NCBI RefSeq assembly: GCF_004216955.1
Contig: NZ_SGXL01000001.1
Coordinates: forward strand, 2,631,413-2,695,412
Length of the DNA: 64,000 nucleotides
Source: Fictibacillus sp. BK138
GTDB lineage: Bacteria > Bacillota > Bacilli > Bacillales > Fictibacillaceae
Reading direction: 5' to 3'
Under the pieces are notes generated by a model. The model worked only from the letters and a program-made list of their open reading frames with translations. It had not been told where the DNA came from and made no database searches. Below, in pieces: positions 35,437 through 42,886 of the stretch (positions within the stretch are counted from its first letter, which is position 1; the number at the start of each line of letters is the position of its first letter). The translations under genes were made by a program, and so were the position numbers.

Positions 35437-35922
35437 CTAAACGGTCCTTTCCAGTTTTAATTTAAACTCTGGTTTTGTCACATAGTCCTTGTAGTGAATG
35501 TTTCCATTTTTTTTTAAGAAATCTTTCAAGCGGGTTCGAATCGCTTCCTCTTTAACGAAATCTAATACTTGATCTATCGGCACCCAGCGGCTTTCAGTGG
35601 TTTCTCCTTCTTGAATGTCCAATTTTCCTCCGATGGGTTTGCAGACGAAGTCGAACATCACTTTTGTTGGAATGTGTGTTACTCCATCATGCCCTATGTA
35701 TTCACATGTGTTGGAATAAACTCCTGATAGATGTGAGACCTCAATATCGATCCCGCTTTCTTCCTTCGTTTCTCTGATCACTGCATCCATTAAGCTTTCC
35801 CCGTTTTCCACCTGCCCGCCAGGAAACACCCAGCCTTCATCATGTGTTTTTACCAATAAAATGTTTCCATGATCATCTTCTACCCATGCACCTACTGCTA
35901 CGATATGAGTTGGCATCGCCAT
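35437..35922 (-). CDS. Nudix hydrolase (MutT-like)
   Basis: A 161-residue protein. The Nudix box is GQVENGESLMDAVIRETKEE followed by SGI, and a GWVFPGG motif precedes it, as in MutT/8-oxo-dGTP-type enzymes. It may sanitise oxidised nucleotides. It is the third Nudix protein in 9 kb. Confidence 0.87.
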   Translation of the reverse strand: MAMPTHIVAVGAWVEDDHGNILLVKTHDEGWVFPGGQVENGESLMDAVIRETKEESGIDIEVSHLSGVYSNTCEYIGHDGVTHIPTKVMFDFVCKPIGGKLDIQEGETTESRWVPIDQVLDFVKEEAIRTRLKDFLKKNGNIHYKDYVTKPEFKLKLERTV

Positions 35923-36011
35923 AATTGTTACCTCCTATGATTCTTTGATTCTATATTCATCATAGTATGTATTTGTATTTTTTTACATAACAGGAAGATG
36001 ATAGATACATG

Positions 36012-36046
36012 ATAAAAAAACAGCACTTCATCAAGAAGGCTGTTTC
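36012..36046 (-). terminator. Terminator hairpin, divergent member of the repeat family
   Basis: AAAAAAACAGCACTTCATCA, then AGAAGGCTGTTT. The stem AAACAGC / GCTGTTT includes the end of the GNAT gene and is followed by a minus-strand T-run. Confidence 0.6.
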
Positions 36047-36618
36047 GTTTGCTGCATGTTTTCTTGTTTATTCTTTGACCATTCTTCTGCTAAAAGACCA
36101 TAAATGATATGGTCCACGTAATGGTCATATAGCCATTCCGCTTGTCTGATCTTACCTTCTTCTGTAAATCCGAGTCTTTCAGGTATCGACCGGCTTTTTC
36201 TATTTTCTTCTGCCACTCTAATCTCGATTCGGTTCAGGTTCAGTTCATTAAATCCGTATTCGATAAACGCTTTACACGCTTTTGTCATGATTCCGTGCCC
36301 TTGAAAATCTTTCCCCAGCCAATAGCCCATAACGCCAATCTTGTGGAGTTTGTTTATTTCATTAAATCCGATCGTACCCGCAATTTTCCCTTGATATAAG
36401 ATAGTCGCCGATTTGGGATAACCTCCCGTTTCGACAAAACCTTTTAACGTGGCTTGGATGAACTCTCTCGTATCTTCTATTTCATTTGTATAATCCAGCC
36501 AGCCTAACCATTCTTTCAGATAGTCTTTTGAGTCGATGGTTAAATGGAAAAGCTCCTCTGAATCATTTACATTTAACGATCGTAAAGCGATATTTTCATC
36601 TATTTTATATAAAAACAT
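36031..36618 (-). CDS. RimJ/RimL-type GNAT acetyltransferase
   Basis: About 195 residues. The start at 36618 (MFLYKIDENIALRSL) is supported by AAGGGGG upstream; a longer in-frame ATG lacks a site. The acetyl-CoA motif is GKDFQGHGIMTKACKAFI, with NRKSRSIPERLGFTEEG at the C-terminal side. It resembles ribosomal-protein serine acetyltransferases (YdaF/RimL). Confidence 0.87.
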   Translation of the reverse strand: MFLYKIDENIALRSLNVNDSEELFHLTIDSKDYLKEWLGWLDYTNEIEDTREFIQATLKGFVETGGYPKSATILYQGKIAGTIGFNEINKLHKIGVMGYWLGKDFQGHGIMTKACKAFIEYGFNELNLNRIEIRVAEENRKSRSIPERLGFTEEGKIRQAEWLYDHYVDHIIYGLLAEEWSKNKQENMQQTKQPS

Positions 36619-36754
36619 AGACAAGCCCCCTTTCTTTTTGATTTTACCATAAAAACCCAACATCTGATGACTAACGTATGTCATTGCTCATCCTTCATGA
36701 ATAAATGGTTTGAACCAACAGATACTAATTGAAACAAAATTCAGGAGAAAGATT

Positions 36755-37453
36755 ATGTCCATTACAGAATTGTTACTTAGACTGGTTCTTTCATTTATTG
36801 TACTCCTTCTTCTCACTAGATTTATGGGCAGAAAGGAGATATCCCAGCTTACCTTTTTTAACTTCGTATCTGCTATTTCGTTAGGCACACTAGGTGCTTC
36901 TTTAGCGATCGACAATAGCATCAGTATCACAAAGGGGCTAATCGCTTTGATTGCCTGGAGTATCTTTACGATTGTCATGGGACTTCTAGATATCAAATCT
37001 AGAAAGGCTCGCCTCCTTATTGAAGGTTCACCACGGATTGTTGTAAGAAAGGGAAAAGTTTTGGAAGGTGAACTGAGAAAGCTTCGCCTAGATATCGGTG
37101 CCCTCAATGTGATGTTAAGAAAGAAGAATATATTTTCCTTAAAAGACGTTGATTATGCCATCTTTGAAACAGATGGCACGCTTTCGGTAATGAAGAAAGA
37201 GGCAAAACAGCAACTAATGAAGGAAGATCTGAATATTACACCAAAAACAAATACATTTGAAGTTCCCACGATGATTATCTCTGACGGACAACTTTCACAA
37301 GAGAATCTTGAACAATTAAACCTTTCAAAAAGTTGGTTGGAAGCTGAGTTGATCAAACAAGGGATCAAAAGTATGAACGAAGTTTTTTATGCTGAAGTTC
37401 AAAAGGACGGCTCTCTTTATATCGATAAATATGGAGATCGTTTTTTAAACTAG
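36755..37453 (+). CDS. DUF421/YetF-family membrane protein
   Basis: About 232 residues from ATG 36755 (MSITELLLRLVLSF), with CAGGAG upstream. Two or three transmembrane helices (VLSFIVLLLLTRFMGR; LIALIAWSIFTIVMG) are followed by a conserved cytoplasmic domain containing GSPRIVVRKGKVL, ETDGTLSV and LEAELIKQGI. The family is widespread in Bacillus (YetF, YdfR, YkjA types) and is linked to spore and envelope functions; the precise role is unclear. A shorter paralogue is at 39404. Confidence 0.85.
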   Translation: MSITELLLRLVLSFIVLLLLTRFMGRKEISQLTFFNFVSAISLGTLGASLAIDNSISITKGLIALIAWSIFTIVMGLLDIKSRKARLLIEGSPRIVVRKGKVLEGELRKLRLDIGALNVMLRKKNIFSLKDVDYAIFETDGTLSVMKKEAKQQLMKEDLNITPKTNTFEVPTMIISDGQLSQENLEQLNLSKSWLEAELIKQGIKSMNEVFYAEVQKDGSLYIDKYGDRFLN

Positions 37454-37482
37454 TTTATTCTCTATTCATAAGTACATATGTC

Positions 37483-38250
37483 TTAATCGTTAGTCACGTT
37501 TTTGTATTTGGTAAGGGCTTCTATCAAAAATTGTTTGCTGTAACTAGATTTCTCATGTATAACATCTACCCAGTGCTCGATAGAATCTGATTGATCGCCT
37601 CTATGCAAACCATTATTCGTACTAAGAAAGCTTTCCCAATTATAAAATTCCCAGTGAGCAATCTCATCCTCGTAAGGTATTCTGCATTCAAAAAGCGGAA
37701 TTGGATGGATATGATTCTGCGAGAACTCTGCGGCTTTCATAAACTCGCTCATCTCAATGGGGTTGAGGTTGAACGTTTGTGTTGATGCCTTTCCGTTTGG
37801 CCGGTGATATTGAATATATATTAATCCACCTTTTTCGCGTTCTATTTGAATCTTGGCCCCAGGAAAAAAACCAGTCAGCTTCTCGTTCGTATAATCTTCG
37901 GCACTAGTATCCACCAAGATCGGAGTTAACCACTGGTCTCCCAAATCACACAAATACCCCCTACCCTTCTCGTCTAGAGCAATGACAGCAACATGTGCTT
38001 TTTCGGTGTTAAACTTTGAACCGATCGGATAGGCTGTTATCCCATCTTTTTTGAATTCGTCCAGCAACCAAAGTGCGAGATCAAAACAGTTACCCGTAAT
38101 TCCGTATTGTTCCCGATGCTCTTTCATCAAGGAAACATCTCTTTGTTTCTTTTCTTTTCCTTGGTCAAAATACCAAGCCTTCGTTAGTGTTTCCATCGGG
38201 AAACGATCAAACTTTTTCCAGGTATGTAGAATATTTTGATTCGGATACAT
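37483..38250 (-). CDS. Transglutaminase/NAT-like fold hypothetical protein
   Basis: A 255-residue protein with a plausible Cys-His-Asp triad: GITGNCFDLALWLL (Cys near 54), KAHVAVIAL (His near 86) and YLCDLGDQW (Asp near 102). This order and spacing resembles arylamine N-acetyltransferases and transglutaminase-like enzymes. The C-terminal half is not recognisable. It may be an acyltransferase or cysteine hydrolase of unknown substrate. Confidence 0.6.
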   Translation of the reverse strand: MYPNQNILHTWKKFDRFPMETLTKAWYFDQGKEKKQRDVSLMKEHREQYGITGNCFDLALWLLDEFKKDGITAYPIGSKFNTEKAHVAVIALDEKGRGYLCDLGDQWLTPILVDTSAEDYTNEKLTGFFPGAKIQIEREKGGLIYIQYHRPNGKASTQTFNLNPIEMSEFMKAAEFSQNHIHPIPLFECRIPYEDEIAHWEFYNWESFLSTNNGLHRGDQSDSIEHWVDVIHEKSSYSKQFLIEALTKYKNVTND

Positions 38251-38443
38251 TTATGTCACCTTCCCCTGATATATAAAGTTTAGTTCTATAAATAATATTG
38301 AATTATGATTAAATGTTATCCAAGAAAAAGACCATTACTCATTTTTAAAGCAATAAGCCACAGTTGAATAAAAAAATGCCATTTTGCTACCAGTGATATT
38401 TTTCAAAAGAAAAGTTACCTCCACTTTCTCCTCCATATGGATA

Positions 38444-39172
38444 TTAAACTAACATTAATAGTAGTGTGTAACTCACAATTCCTAGTGCAAAGGCAGAGAA
38501 ACTGCTTTCACGTTCTTCTGGAAGCTCTTCCTTCATAACATTCAAGATTATACCTCCTGCCAAAAAGGCAACTAATACAGAGATAATTACTTCATGAACT
38601 TCAGTTATAACACCGATTCCCCAGCCGATTAAAGTCGAAAGGGCTAACAGCACCCTTCCATATTTGTCGTAAACATTTTTATGGTCTCTCCGCAGTCCAC
38701 GATCATTCGTAATAAAATGAATACTTAAGGCAATAAAGTAAAATAACATTTCCCAGCCGCTTCGAAATTCGTCTCTGACCAGGAGGTATCCTATTACCGC
38801 GTTATAAATAAAAAAAGACGACACATGAATCCAAAATACGCCTGGAGAGGTATGATAAATGTTCTTTTGCTTCTTTTTCGAAATCTTAATCATACGTTCA
38901 AGTCCGTAAAACATCGCAAGGCCAAGCATAGCAATCAAGTAGATATGATTTTCTATGTATCTACCTACACCTTCTTTTAATGTTTCATTAAGATTCTGCT
39001 GATAGTGGTTCAATTCTGGTAAAAGATGAACAAATACGTATGCAACCGCCACTCCTCCAGCAACTGATAAAAAACGGCTTCGAGGGGTCTCTTTAATAAA
39101 GTTAAGATATTTAGAACTCATATGAATAATGGCAAATCCTATCGCGAACAAGAGACTCAGCAATAAATACAA
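38444..39172 (-). CDS. ZIP-like membrane protein
   Basis: A 242-residue protein with seven or eight transmembrane helices. Weak ZIP-family features include FVHLLPEL in an early helix, ALSIHFITND in the middle and FLAGGIILNVMKEELPEE near the end, the last being typical of the ZIP C-terminal helix. The canonical H-x3-H/E-x3-H metal sites are incomplete, so metal transport is uncertain. Confidence 0.6.
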   Translation of the reverse strand: MYLLLSLLFAIGFAIIHMSSKYLNFIKETPRSRFLSVAGGVAVAYVFVHLLPELNHYQQNLNETLKEGVGRYIENHIYLIAMLGLAMFYGLERMIKISKKKQKNIYHTSPGVFWIHVSSFFIYNAVIGYLLVRDEFRSGWEMLFYFIALSIHFITNDRGLRRDHKNVYDKYGRVLLALSTLIGWGIGVITEVHEVIISVLVAFLAGGIILNVMKEELPEERESSFSAFALGIVSYTLLLMLV

Positions 39173-39403
39173 ATAATCACATCCTTCCAGGTTGTTTACA
39201 TAAAGACTTATCTTATATAAGTAACCTTAGTAATAATTGTATAAACGTTTTAATTGGTCCGTTCGTTCTCCCCCGGTTGAAGATAGAATAAATATAGCCC
39301 AACCAGACCCTATCACCGATCTGACCTCAACAATTTTAATGTTTTCCACACTGATAAAAAGGAAACTGAATAAAGACCGTATATTTTTTACAGGAGGGGT
39401 TAT

Positions 39404-39913
39404 ATGTTTTTTTCATCATGGGATGTGATCGTTAGAACAGTTATAGTCGGTGTGCTCTCATATACATCATTGATTATTCTTTTGCGCGTTTCTGGCAAAC
39501 GCACATTATCCAAAATGAATGCATTCGATTTAGTTGTAACGGTAGCGCTCGGTTCAACACTGGCTACAATCCTGCTAAACAAAAATGTAAAGTATACAGA
39601 AGGAATTACAGCTATGCTTGTCCTTATCGGTATGCAATACATTGTTGCCTGGTTGTCAGTCCGATCTAAATCTGTCCAAAATCTTGTTAAGGCGTCACCG
39701 GAGTTGCTCTATTATCACGGCCGTTATTTAGATAAAACCATGAAGAAAGCGCGTGTTCAGACTGTAGAGATCCTTCAAGCCGCCCGTTCTTCCGGTATTC
39801 ATTCCATGGAGCAAGTTGAAGCAGTTGTCCTTGAAACAGATGGAAGTATGTCCGTGCTTAAAAAGTCGGACAAACAGGAACGTTCAACACTTCGGAATGT
39901 AAAAAGTGAATAA
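39404..39913 (+). CDS. DUF421-family membrane protein, short form
   Basis: A 169-residue protein with CAGGAGGGG 6 bp before the ATG. Helices (SLIILLRVSGKRTLSKMNAF region; VALGSTLATILL) are followed by a shortened cytoplasmic domain (ASPELLYYHGRYLDKTMKKA, then ETDGSMSVLKKSD). It is a paralogue of 36755-37453 and lacks the second half of that domain. Confidence 0.8.
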   Translation: MFFSSWDVIVRTVIVGVLSYTSLIILLRVSGKRTLSKMNAFDLVVTVALGSTLATILLNKNVKYTEGITAMLVLIGMQYIVAWLSVRSKSVQNLVKASPELLYYHGRYLDKTMKKARVQTVEILQAARSSGIHSMEQVEAVVLETDGSMSVLKKSDKQERSTLRNVKSE

Positions 39914-40210
39914 TGGGGTCTCTTTAATTAAGAAAAATCTGCAGTGCTTCTCAAGTATGAAAGGAAGAATTAATTATAGCGCTGAAAAAAGACAGCCGAT
40001 AGATAAAATAAACATTCAATTGAACCGATTTTAATTTTCTTTTTTGCTTTTCTGTCTTACTATTCCTTAACATTTATTCACAACCTTTTAAACGAATAAC
40101 TTAGTATATTCGATATTTAACTATGAAAAAAGCTAAGTTATGTACTCACTACACCCTAATTAACTATTATTTTTATGTGGTTAAGTACGTTTATTCATGT
40201 AAAAAAGTGC
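39914..40210. other. Intergenic region, no gene recognised
   Basis: AT-rich spacer between the DUF421 gene and the VOC terminator. A 25-codon frame (about 39956-40033) has no convincing ribosome binding site. I see nothing else. Confidence 0.4.
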
Positions 40211-40252
40211 AATAATAAAGTGCACTTCTCCTTGTTGAAGAAGTGCACTCGA
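40211..40252 (-). terminator. Terminator, best-conserved copy of the dispersed repeat family
   Basis: AAAGTGCACTTCTCCTTGTT, then GAAGAAGTGCACT. The perfect stem AGTGCACTTCT..C / GAAGTGCACT follows the VOC gene. The preceding AT-rich run supplies the minus-strand T-run. Confidence 0.7.
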
Positions 40253-40257
40253 CTTTC

Positions 40258-40599
40258 TTATTTTTTTGACATGTCAATTATACGAATCGGATTCCCTGAA
40301 TCATCACTAAAAATCGCATATCTTCCCGGTGGAATATCACTCGGTTCTTTTACAAATTTAAGCGATGTATTGTTTTCGTTATAAAACTCATCAACACTAT
40401 CGACTAAGAAAACACTTCCTGGTCCGTATGTATGTTCTTCCGCATCATCTTCAAGCAGGATTTGGGTATCCGCATTTGTTTTGAATGCCACAGTATGATC
40501 TCCTTCTCTCCACGCCTCTTCCATACCCAAAACATCACGGTAAAAAGTTACTGCCTTCTTCATCTGTTTAACAGGTTGTGAATGAAAAACTAACTTCAT
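40258..40599 (-). CDS. VOC-family (glyoxalase/bleomycin resistance) protein
   Basis: About 113 residues. The start at 40599 (MKLVFHSQPVKQMKKAV) has AAGGGAGAG upstream. The sequence shows two beta-alpha-beta-beta-beta units, with YRDVLGMEEAWREGD and GNPIRIIDMS. It is transcribed divergently from the TetR gene and is the likely regulated target. Confidence 0.82.
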   Translation of the reverse strand: MKLVFHSQPVKQMKKAVTFYRDVLGMEEAWREGDHTVAFKTNADTQILLEDDAEEHTYGPGSVFLVDSVDEFYNENNTSLKFVKEPSDIPPGRYAIFSDDSGNPIRIIDMSKK

Positions 40600-40640
40600 A
40601 ATACTCTCTCCCTTATCCAAATATTAGGTAAACATAAACG

Positions 40641-40670
40641 ATTTACGTAAATCATAAATCATTTACGTAA
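40641..40670. promoter_or_regulatory. Probable TetR operator (two ATTTACGTAA sites)
   Basis: ATTTACGTAA occurs at 40641-40650, extending to the 12-bp palindrome ATTTACGTAAAT, and again at 40661-40670. The site-to-site distance is 20 bp, which places both on one face of the helix. They lie in the 97-bp gap between the divergent VOC and TetR genes, the classic place for an autoregulated TetR operator. Confidence 0.65.
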
Positions 40671-40696
40671 TAGCGTCAAGATGTTATTATTAACCT

Positions 40697-41209
40697 ATGA
40701 AATCAAACATCCCAATCCCAGGAACGCTAAGAGAAAGAATTTTAAATCAAGCGATTAAAGACTTTGGAACACACGGTTTTGAAGGAGTGAACGTCCAGCA
40801 ATTCGCGAAATCAATCGGAGTCACTACCGGTGCACTCTATCATCATTTTGGAAATAAACTAGAGTTGTATCGAATTGTTCGCGAAGAAGTTGAACGAAGG
40901 ATTATTAGTAGAATGGAGGGAGCTTCTGCGGTTCATGAAGAACCTATTTTGTCTATAAAAGCCGCAATCCTTGTAGGTTTTGATTCTGCTGTAAAATTAA
41001 ATGTATGCCGGCTATTAAGTGAACAAGATCCTAGTGACAATAAAGATTTAGCAGCGATTCTTTTTAAAGAAATATTGAATGAAGAAATGGAAGGAACTGA
41101 ATTCATCATTTCAGCTGGTTGGCGAGCGTCTTTAAGAAATGTCGCGAATGGAATGAATATTGAACAATCAAGAAATGTTTTGGTTAAGTTATTAGAAAAG
41201 TTCAATTAA
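40697..41209 (+). CDS. TetR-family transcriptional regulator
   Basis: A 170-residue protein. The N-terminal HTH is seen in GVNVQQFAKSIGVTTGALYH followed by HFGNKLELYRIV. The helical C-terminal ligand domain is unassigned. The region before the ATG lacks a clear Shine-Dalgarno sequence, so translation may be leaderless or weak. It probably represses itself and the divergent VOC gene through the ATTTACGTAA sites. Its stop codon overlaps that of the converging Spo0E-like gene. Confidence 0.85.
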   Translation: MKSNIPIPGTLRERILNQAIKDFGTHGFEGVNVQQFAKSIGVTTGALYHHFGNKLELYRIVREEVERRIISRMEGASAVHEEPILSIKAAILVGFDSAVKLNVCRLLSEQDPSDNKDLAAILFKEILNEEMEGTEFIISAGWRASLRNVANGMNIEQSRNVLVKLLEKFN

Positions 41210-41412
41210 AAGTATGGCACGCTATTACTGGCGTGCTTTTTGCTTCCTAAACACATCTTTTGGTATTCAATGATCATTCTATCCAACTCTTCACTTAATT
41301 TAATTAATCGAGGGTCAGTTAAGTTATTCAGAATGATACCCAATTCGATCAACTTTTCTCTTTTCTTATTTATCAAATTTAATTTTCTTTGCTGATCATT
41401 TAAATTGTTAAT
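41206..41412 (-). CDS. Spo0E-like aspartyl-phosphate phosphatase, likely ATT start
   Basis: A 68-residue frame containing LIKLSEELDRMIIEYQKM, a close match to the SQELD signature with downstream Tyr of Spo0E-family phosphatases, which dephosphorylate Spo0A~P and delay sporulation. No ATG/GTG/TTG lies at a proper distance from the strong AGGAGG site, but an ATT (41410-41412) follows it by 7 A's and gives INNLNDQQRKL, a normal-length N-terminus. The gene lies 21 bp after the AbrB-like gene, so both are probably in one operon. Its last codons read through the tetR terminator hairpin. Confidence 0.65.
   Translation of the reverse strand: MNNLNDQQRKLNLINKKREKLIELGIILNNLTDPRLIKLSEELDRMIIEYQKMCLGSKKHASNSVPYF
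41217..41241 (+). terminator. Terminator of tetR gene
   Basis: The stem GCACGC / GCGTGC is followed by TTTTT, immediately after the TetR stop. It lies inside the C-terminal codons of the opposing Spo0E-like frame. Confidence 0.7.
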
Positions 41413-41433
41413 TTTTTTTCCTCCTATCTAAAA

Positions 41434-41733
41434 TTAATCTAGTATGGGTGCAAGGATTATTCTCTCTTCCAGTTGTTCAATTATGATATGAAAATTATTG
41501 CTATGTAATTTCTCTCTTAGGTCTAAAGGAATTGTTAAATTGCCCTTAGAATCTATCTTTTGTTTATATTCTCTTGAAGGTTTAGAATCGATAACAAGAC
41601 AATCATTCTTATAATCTATTCCAACTACCTTTCCTGATCTCAAATTAAATTCTTCTCTCCAAGTAACAGGTATATAAAGATAACCTTTATTATTTTTATA
41701 TGTTTTTCCCGTAAAAATAACCAACGTAGACAC
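41434..41733 (-). CDS. AbrB/SpoVT-like tandem swapped-hairpin protein
   Basis: A 99-residue protein with two related halves: GYLYIPVTWREEFNLRSGK followed by VGIDY (about 17-40), and GNLTIPLDLREKLHSNNFHI (about 64-83). Each matches the AbrB-type swapped-hairpin DNA-binding motif. It is likely to be a transition-state-type regulator, and its pairing with a Spo0E-like phosphatase supports a role in sporulation or stationary-phase control (inference). Confidence 0.6.
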   Translation of the reverse strand: MSTLVIFTGKTYKNNKGYLYIPVTWREEFNLRSGKVVGIDYKNDCLVIDSKPSREYKQKIDSKGNLTIPLDLREKLHSNNFHIIIEQLEERIILAPILD

Positions 41734-41907
41734 CTGCCTATGATTTTAAAAGACTATATTACCTTATTACACTAAAGAGATAAAGTAAAACTAGGGAATT
41801 TTGATTAAAAATTCCATAAATAAATATAAAAGCTTCCATTCATACTACAGGAAATAATCAAATAATGAACCATTTCAAAAATTTTTTAAGTAATTCGATA
41901 TGAAAAC

Positions 41908-41968
41908 TTGGGAAAATTGCTTTTCATTAGAACAACTCATTACTATCTACCCGTGTCTATTTTCCCAA
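41908..41968 (+). promoter_or_regulatory. Inverted TTGGGAAAA / TTTTCCCAA pair upstream of PfpI-like gene
   Basis: TTGGGAAAA (41908-41916) and TTTTCCCAA (41960-41968), 52 bp start to start, with ACCCGT (41949-41954) beside the second half. A TACAAT-like -10 lies about 25 bp further downstream. The same pair with the same 52-bp offset occurs before rap (42767-42827). This indicates a shared regulator, unidentified. Confidence 0.5.
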
Positions 41969-42038
41969 TAACCAACATGTTCTTTAAGTGCTACAATTTT
42001 AATACGCCCCCTGGGTAGTTTATATAGTAGATTGGAAA

Positions 42039-42575
42039 GTGTCAGTGGCAGAGAATATTTTATTATATATTTATCCAAAATTTAAAGAAGTTGAAGTGGC
42101 ACCCGTTCTTTCAATTTTAAAGAAGAATTATAATCTCCATACTTTTTCCCTATTTCCTGGACAAATTAAATCAGCTTGCGGATTAATCATACAACCGAAT
42201 ATAAAGATAAAAAATATAAGATCTTGGGAGTATGATATGTTGATTCTCCCTGGAGGAGAAACTACTGGACCTATGAATCATCACTTGGTGAAATTGCTAC
42301 AAGATTTTAACCGTGAAAAGCTAAGAGTTGCAGCGATCGGCCACGGGGTTGACTTATTATGTCGTGCAGGTCTATTAAAAGGCCGAACATACACAACTTC
42401 ATCCATGATTCCAAATTTCTCAGATGGAATTTATGTTAATAAACGACTAGTTGAAGATAAGAATTTAATAACAGCAAAATCTCATGCGTTTACCGATTTC
42501 GGGTTATTAATTGGTGATCGTATGAACTGTATTGAAAACATCGATGAATATAACTTTTATAAAGGTATAAAGTAA
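42039..42575 (+). CDS. DJ-1/PfpI-like glutamine amidotransferase-fold protein lacking the Cys
   Basis: A 178-residue protein with a GTG start and only a weak GGAAA site. The DJ-1/PfpI fold is seen in the YDMLILPGGETTG strand-turn (66-77) and RVAAIGHGVDLLCRAGLLKG (about 96-115). The nucleophile elbow reads A-I-G101-H-G where active members have A-I-C-H-G, so the catalytic Cys is missing. Cys108 is nearby but outside the elbow. It may be a binding or regulatory protein rather than an enzyme. Confidence 0.75.
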   Translation: MSVAENILLYIYPKFKEVEVAPVLSILKKNYNLHTFSLFPGQIKSACGLIIQPNIKIKNIRSWEYDMLILPGGETTGPMNHHLVKLLQDFNREKLRVAAIGHGVDLLCRAGLLKGRTYTTSSMIPNFSDGIYVNKRLVEDKNLITAKSHAFTDFGLLIGDRMNCIENIDEYNFYKGIK

Positions 42576-42578
42576 TTC

Positions 42579-42605
42579 ACACTCCTTTTCAGGGAGTGTT
42601 TTTAT
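42579..42605 (+). terminator. Terminator of PfpI-like gene
   Basis: The stem ACACTCC / GGAGTGT is followed by TTTTTAT. Confidence 0.8.
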
Positions 42606-42649
42606 ATGTATTTATTTAAAAGCGCTGCAGTCTTATTGAGCATTTCAAA

Positions 42650-42685
42650 GTAAAAAATGCCTCTCTACTTTTTGTAGAAATGTAT
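42650..42685. repeat. Degenerate copy of the dispersed hairpin family
   Basis: GTAAAAAATGCCTCTCTACT, then TTTTGTAGAAATGTA resembles the GTGCACTTCTCC..GAAGTGCAC family but has lost pairing. There is no minus-strand gene immediately upstream, so it looks like an orphan relic. Confidence 0.35.
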
Positions 42686-42766
42686 CTATCTATACTCCTT
42701 CCTTAAATCGTGAAAATAGTATTAGAGTGTTTTCAAGTACTAACTTATCTTCGTTATCATTCTGTA

Positions 42767-42827
42767 TTGGGAAAAACATGGTTAAATTTGTATGATTAAC
42801 GCACCAAAAACACCCGTATTTTCCCAA
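42767..42827 (+). promoter_or_regulatory. Inverted TTGGGAAAA / TTTTCCCAA pair upstream of rap
   Basis: TTGGGAAAA (42767-42775) and TTTTCCCAA (42819-42827), again 52 bp apart, with ACCCGT at 42812-42817. A TATGCT/TAGATT -10-like element is about 20-25 bp further on. It is a near twin of 41908-41968. Confidence 0.5.
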
Positions 42828-42886
42828 GTTTTTTATTTCCAATTTATGCTAGATTTAAAGTAGAATCTTTTGAGAGGAGAAATTTA

